The notes under the pieces were generated by a model. The model saw only the letters and a program-made list of their open reading frames with translations. It did no database searches and had not been told where the DNA came from. 64,000 bases of DNA from Nitrobacter sp963807355 (GTDB lineage: Bacteria > Pseudomonadota > Alphaproteobacteria > Rhizobiales > Xanthobacteraceae). The stretch is taken from NCBI GenBank assembly GCA_963807355.1, contig CAWEBX010000010.1, positions 56,078 to 120,077 on the forward strand, in the 5' to 3' direction. The position numbers were made by a program, and so were the translations under genes. How positions within the stretch are numbered: position 1 is the first letter of the stretch; every line of letters begins with the position of its first letter. Shown here piece after piece: positions 60,906 through 64,000 of this stretch.

Positions 60906-61709
60906 TTAAGTCACCCGTGCAATCAATTCCATCGCGCCCGCAGGTGCGCGAACCTTTCCTTCGTGGATCACGTAGGCAAACACGTCGCGCCCCACTTTCT
61001 TCGGCTGGGCCTCGCCCACGCGCGGCAGATCTTCGGGTTCGCCCCCTGTGGCCCAGCATTGAAAGCGCTTCGCCCAGGCATCGAGCTGCTTCGGAGGATA
61101 GCAAGTCTTGATCTCGTCGCTGCCCCTTTGCAGGCGCGCATAGACGAAATCCGCGACGGCATCGGCGATGGCCGGATACTTGCCGTGTTCGGCGAATACG
61201 ACCGGCACTTGGAACTGCCGAAGGAGCGAAATAAAGGCTGGTGTGCAGAAGCTGTCGTGGCGAACTTCGACCACATGCCGTAGCGCACGACCGTCCAGCT
61301 TCCTCGGCAAGACTTCGAGAAACTTGCCGAAATCGGACTCGTCGAAAGTCTTGGTCGGCGCAAACTGCCACAGCACCGGTCCGAGCCGGTCGCCCAGTTC
61401 CAGCACACCCGAATCATAAAAGCGTTTTACCGAATCGCCGGCTTCGGCCAGCACCCGGCGATTGGTGGCGAAGCGCGGACCCTTCAGAGAGAATATGAAG
61501 CCATCCGGCACCTCCCGCGCCCATTTGCGAAAGCTTTCGGGCTTCTGCGATCCGTAATAGGTGCCGTTGATCTCGATCGAGGTGAGCCTGGAGGCGGCGT
61601 ATGCCAGCTCCTTCGCTTGCGCCAGCTTGTCCGGGTAGAAAACGCCTCGCCAAGGGGCGAAAGTCCAGCCGCCGATTCCGACGTAGATATTGCCTGCTTC
61701 GCCCGTCAT
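60906..61709 (-). CDS. DUF72 domain-containing protein
   Basis: A 267-residue TIM-barrel-like protein of the DUF72/YecE family. IYVGIGGWTFAPWRGVFYPD opens the family; LTSIEINGTYYGSQKPESFR and FIFSLKGPRFATNRR are core motifs. LGPVLWQFAPTKTFDESDF and HVVEVRHDSF follow. The biochemical function of the family is unknown. It stands alone between the bcsS pseudogene and the GT2 gene. Confidence 0.93.
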   Translation of the reverse strand: MTGEAGNIYVGIGGWTFAPWRGVFYPDKLAQAKELAYAASRLTSIEINGTYYGSQKPESFRKWAREVPDGFIFSLKGPRFATNRRVLAEAGDSVKRFYDSGVLELGDRLGPVLWQFAPTKTFDESDFGKFLEVLPRKLDGRALRHVVEVRHDSFCTPAFISLLRQFQVPVVFAEHGKYPAIADAVADFVYARLQRGSDEIKTCYPPKQLDAWAKRFQCWATGGEPEDLPRVGEAQPKKVGRDVFAYVIHEGKVRAPAGAMELIARVT

Positions 61710-61984
61710 ATGGGACCTGCCTCTTGCGGATGTTCCGACCGTACTTACCTTAATGACAACGGCGATGTTGAAGCCCGCTCCGTCGCCGGAACGACCACGG
61801 GATAACTGGGTTGCGCCGGATGTACGCGCGCTCCGTTGTTCGTGGTCGTTGACTTCGGTCTGTTTCCATACATTTCCGGCTTTTAGCAGGATTCCTGGCT
61901 CGCGCCTGTTATTAGGGCTTCACGCCGGCTACCTTGATGCGGTCATCTTGGCATCGGCGGTCGCCACAGATATATGCTGGCGCC

Positions 61985-63115
61985 ATGAATGAAGCCATGA
62001 GACCGGAGCCGGTCGAGCTATCAACCGGAATGCCGCGTCAGCTTTCGGTTGTCGTGCCCACCTTCAACGAGCGCGACAACGTGGTTGCGTTGTACCGAAA
62101 ACTGTCCGCTGCGCTGAAGGGAATTGCGTGGGAGGTCATCTATGTCGATGACAATTCCCCGGACGGAACTTCGGACATGGTGCGCGAGCTGGCTGCGGCT
62201 GATCCGCGTGTTCGCTGTATCCGGCGCATCGGCCGGCGCGGGCTGTCCGGCGCATGCATCGAGGGCATTCTGGCATCGAGCGCGCCGTGCGCCGCGGTGA
62301 TGGATGCCGACCTTCAGCACGATGAAACCCGGCTGCCGGAAATGCTCGCGCTTCTGGAAAGCAACGTCGTCGACCTCGTCGTCGGCAGCCGCTACATCGA
62401 AGGCGGCAGTGCCGACAGCTTCGACAAGCAGCGCGCAGGCTTCAGCATGCTGGCAACCTCGGTCGCGAAGAAGTTGCTGCGCATCGAAATCGCCGATCCC
62501 ATGAGCGGCTTTTTCATGATCCGTCGCGACCGCTTCGAACAGCTTGCGCCTGAGCTTTCAACCCAGGGATTCAAGATCCTGCTTGATGTGATCGCAACTG
62601 CGCGCGGCGCATTGCGTGTCAGAGAGATTCCCTACACCTTCGGCTCGCGGCTGCACGGCGAGAGCAAGCTGGATTCGATGGTCGCGCTCGACTTTCTCGG
62701 CCTCGTGCTGGCGAAGCTGACGCATGATGCGGTATCGCTGCGGTTTCTGCTGTTCGCGCTAGTAGGATCGGTCGGTGTCGTCGTCCATTTCGCTGGCCTG
62801 TTTGTCGCGCTCGAAGTGTTGGGATGGCCGTTTCCGCACTCGCAGGCCTTCGGCGCGATCCTGGCGATGACCAGCAATTTCCTGTTCAACAATTTCCTGA
62901 CCTATCGCGACCTGCGCCTGAAAGGGCTCGGGATCTTGCGCGGCCTCCTCGTTTTCTATCTCGTGTGCAGCGTCGGCCTGCTCGCCAATGTCGGCGTCGC
63001 ATTTTCGGTCTACGATCAGAAGCCGATCTGGTGGCTGGCAGGCGCGGCCGGCGCGCTGATGGGCGTGGTCTGGAATTACGCGGTATCCAGTCTGTTCGTC
63101 TGGCGCAGGCGATAG
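61985..63115 (+). CDS. Glycosyltransferase family 2 fused to GtrA-like membrane domain
   Basis: About 376 residues from the ATG at 61985. The N-terminal GT2 domain (about 18-235) is dolichol/polyprenyl-phosphate mannosyltransferase-like: SVVVPTFNERDNVVALYRKL, IYVDDNSPDGTSDMVREL, AAVMDADLQHDETRLPEML. The C-terminal part (about 255-376) has four helices of the GtrA type (FLLFALVGSVGVVVHFAGLF, LAMTSNFLFNNFLTYRDLRL). The enzyme loads a sugar on a lipid carrier and may flip it. A GT39-type transferase that could use such a carrier follows seven bases later. Confidence 0.94.
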   Translation: MNEAMRPEPVELSTGMPRQLSVVVPTFNERDNVVALYRKLSAALKGIAWEVIYVDDNSPDGTSDMVRELAAADPRVRCIRRIGRRGLSGACIEGILASSAPCAAVMDADLQHDETRLPEMLALLESNVVDLVVGSRYIEGGSADSFDKQRAGFSMLATSVAKKLLRIEIADPMSGFFMIRRDRFEQLAPELSTQGFKILLDVIATARGALRVREIPYTFGSRLHGESKLDSMVALDFLGLVLAKLTHDAVSLRFLLFALVGSVGVVVHFAGLFVALEVLGWPFPHSQAFGAILAMTSNFLFNNFLTYRDLRLKGLGILRGLLVFYLVCSVGLLANVGVAFSVYDQKPIWWLAGAAGALMGVVWNYAVSSLFVWRRR

Positions 63116-63122
63116 CAGGGCG

Positions 63123-64000
63123 ATGCATCCGGCCGAGACGCGGTCCGTCCGCGCCGTTGTTCTCACGGTCCTTGCGCTGGTGGCGTTGCGGCTCGTCTGC
63201 GCGGCGCTGACGCCGCTAACATTCGACGAAGCCTATTACTGGACGTGGTCGAGGCATCTGGCCGGCGGCTACTACGATCATCCCCCGATGGTGGCGGTCG
63301 TCATCCGCCTCGGCACCATGATCGCTGGCGACACCGAATTCGGCGTCCGGCTGGTGTCGGTCCTGTTGGCGCTGCCGATGAGCTTTGCGGTCTACCGCAC
63401 AACGGTGCTGCTGTTCGACAGTGCGCGCGCGGCGGCATCAGCAGCTGTTTTTCTCAATTTCATGCTGATGGTTGCTGCGGGAACCGTGATCGTGACTCCG
63501 GACGCGCCGCTGATGGCGGCATCGAGTTTCGTGCTGCTGTGCCTCGCGAAATTGTTCGTGACCGGGCGTGGGGCCTGGTGGCTCGGGGTGGGGGCAGCCG
63601 TCGGCGCGGCGCTGCTGTCGAAATACACCGCGCTGTTCTTCGGTCCGGTAATTCTGATCTGGCTGTTGGCCGTGCCGGAGCTGCGCCGCTGGCTGCGGAC
63701 GCCGTGGCCTTATGTCGGGGGTCTGGTGGCGCTGGCGATCTTCTCGCCGGTCCTGATCTGGAACGCCGAACACCATTGGGTATCGTTCGCTAAGCAGTTT
63801 GGTCGCGCACGCGTCGACCAATTGACCCTTCGCTATATCATTGAGTTGATCCCGACTCAGATCGCCTTCGCGACGCCGCCGGTGCTCGGTCTCGCCGCGA
63901 TGGGGCTGTTTGCATTGGCGAAACGCGGCGAGGGCACGCTGGCGGTGCGAGTGCTGATCAATGCGATGGTGTGGACGCTGACGATCTATTTTGTCTGGCG
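63123..64000 (+). CDS. Glycosyltransferase family 39 (ArnT/PMT-like) membrane protein, cut by window end
   Basis: The ATG at 63123, seven bases after the GT2-GtrA gene, opens a frame that stays open to the last base (about 292 residues). The first periplasmic loop has PLTFDEAYYWTWSRHLAGGY then YDHPPMVAVVIRLGT, the acidic DE and DHPP motifs of PMT/ArnT-type transferases. Helices such as VSVLLALPMSFAVYRTTVLL and LLSKYTALFFGPVILIWLLA follow. These enzymes move a sugar from a polyprenyl-phosphate donor onto lipid A or another acceptor. The 3' end is outside the window. Confidence 0.93.
   Translation, partial: MHPAETRSVRAVVLTVLALVALRLVCAALTPLTFDEAYYWTWSRHLAGGYYDHPPMVAVVIRLGTMIAGDTEFGVRLVSVLLALPMSFAVYRTTVLLFDSARAAASAAVFLNFMLMVAAGTVIVTPDAPLMAASSFVLLCLAKLFVTGRGAWWLGVGAAVGAALLSKYTALFFGPVILIWLLAVPELRRWLRTPWPYVGGLVALAIFSPVLIWNAEHHWVSFAKQFGRARVDQLTLRYIIELIPTQIAFATPPVLGLAAMGLFALAKRGEGTLAVRVLINAMVWTLTIYFVW

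Overview
This window looks like chromosomal DNA of an alphaproteobacterium of the Nitrobacteraceae/Bradyrhizobiaceae group (Bradyrhizobium, Rhodopseudomonas, Afipia and relatives). The base composition is GC-rich. Several families typical of Rhizobiales occur together: the TIGR03808/TIGR03809 pair, DUF2336, DUF5330, a DnaA-domain-IV regulator next to a DUF6456 gene, a MucR regulator, an EcfG-type stress promoter, and a dispersed palindromic repeat. The genus is inference. There is no rRNA, tRNA, CRISPR array, prophage or intact transposase.

Layout. 1-4.7 kb: the 3' end of an acetyl-CoA hydrolase/transferase gene, an enoyl-CoA hydratase, a lysine-rich hypothetical protein and a DUF2336 protein. 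5.0-8.2 kb: an ECF sigma factor, its membrane anti-sigma factor and a secreted subtilase. 8.2-9.6 kb: a csbD gene behind a clear EcfG-type promoter and the TIGR03809-like gene. 9.6-14.1 kb, minus strand: the TIGR03808 Tat protein, a Bcr/CflA-type transporter, a pyroglutamyl peptidase and the MeaB GTPase. 14.1-19.6 kb: a broken DUF3298-type gene and a mutA-GFA-mutB methylmalonyl-CoA mutase unit. 19.7-21.5 kb: folK-folB-folP. 21.6-31.6 kb: a HerA-like ATPase, a GT87 glycosyltransferase, an M20 peptidase, mucR, a broken HEPN-like gene, the DnaA-IV/DUF6456 pair, sufE and a DUF5330 gene. 32-41.9 kb: a PAS histidine kinase, a peptidoglycan-binding protein, a cobalamin riboswitch with its TonB-dependent receptor, rpe, an outer-membrane barrel, a tiny glycine-rich secreted protein, a P1 peptidase and ccdA. 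42-47.2 kb: a complete livHMGF-K branched-chain amino acid uptake cluster. 48.2-56.1 kb: an enol-lactonase and a CO-dehydrogenase-like (cox) cluster. 56.4-60.0 kb: a TetR-controlled HlyD/ABC efflux operon. 60.0-64.0 kb: a bcsS pseudogene, a DUF72 protein, a GT2-GtrA fusion and a truncated GT39 gene.

How the genes work together. The mutase subunits, MeaB and the cobalamin receptor form a B12-dependent propionate/methylmalonate theme, with B12 uptake under riboswitch control. The sigma/anti-sigma/subtilase trio looks like an envelope-sensing module: the periplasmic end of the anti-sigma factor resembles the propeptide of the adjacent protease. The cox cluster has the iron-sulfur and FAD subunits and the full set of maturation genes, but the molybdopterin-binding large subunit is missing from its usual place.

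Reading-frame quality. Seven otherwise conserved genes carry single-base frame breaks, most of them at short homopolymers. A sigma-factor gene has an amber codon near its start, and bcsS has two in-frame amber codons. The homopolymer breaks may be sequencing errors; the bcsS stops look like true gene decay.
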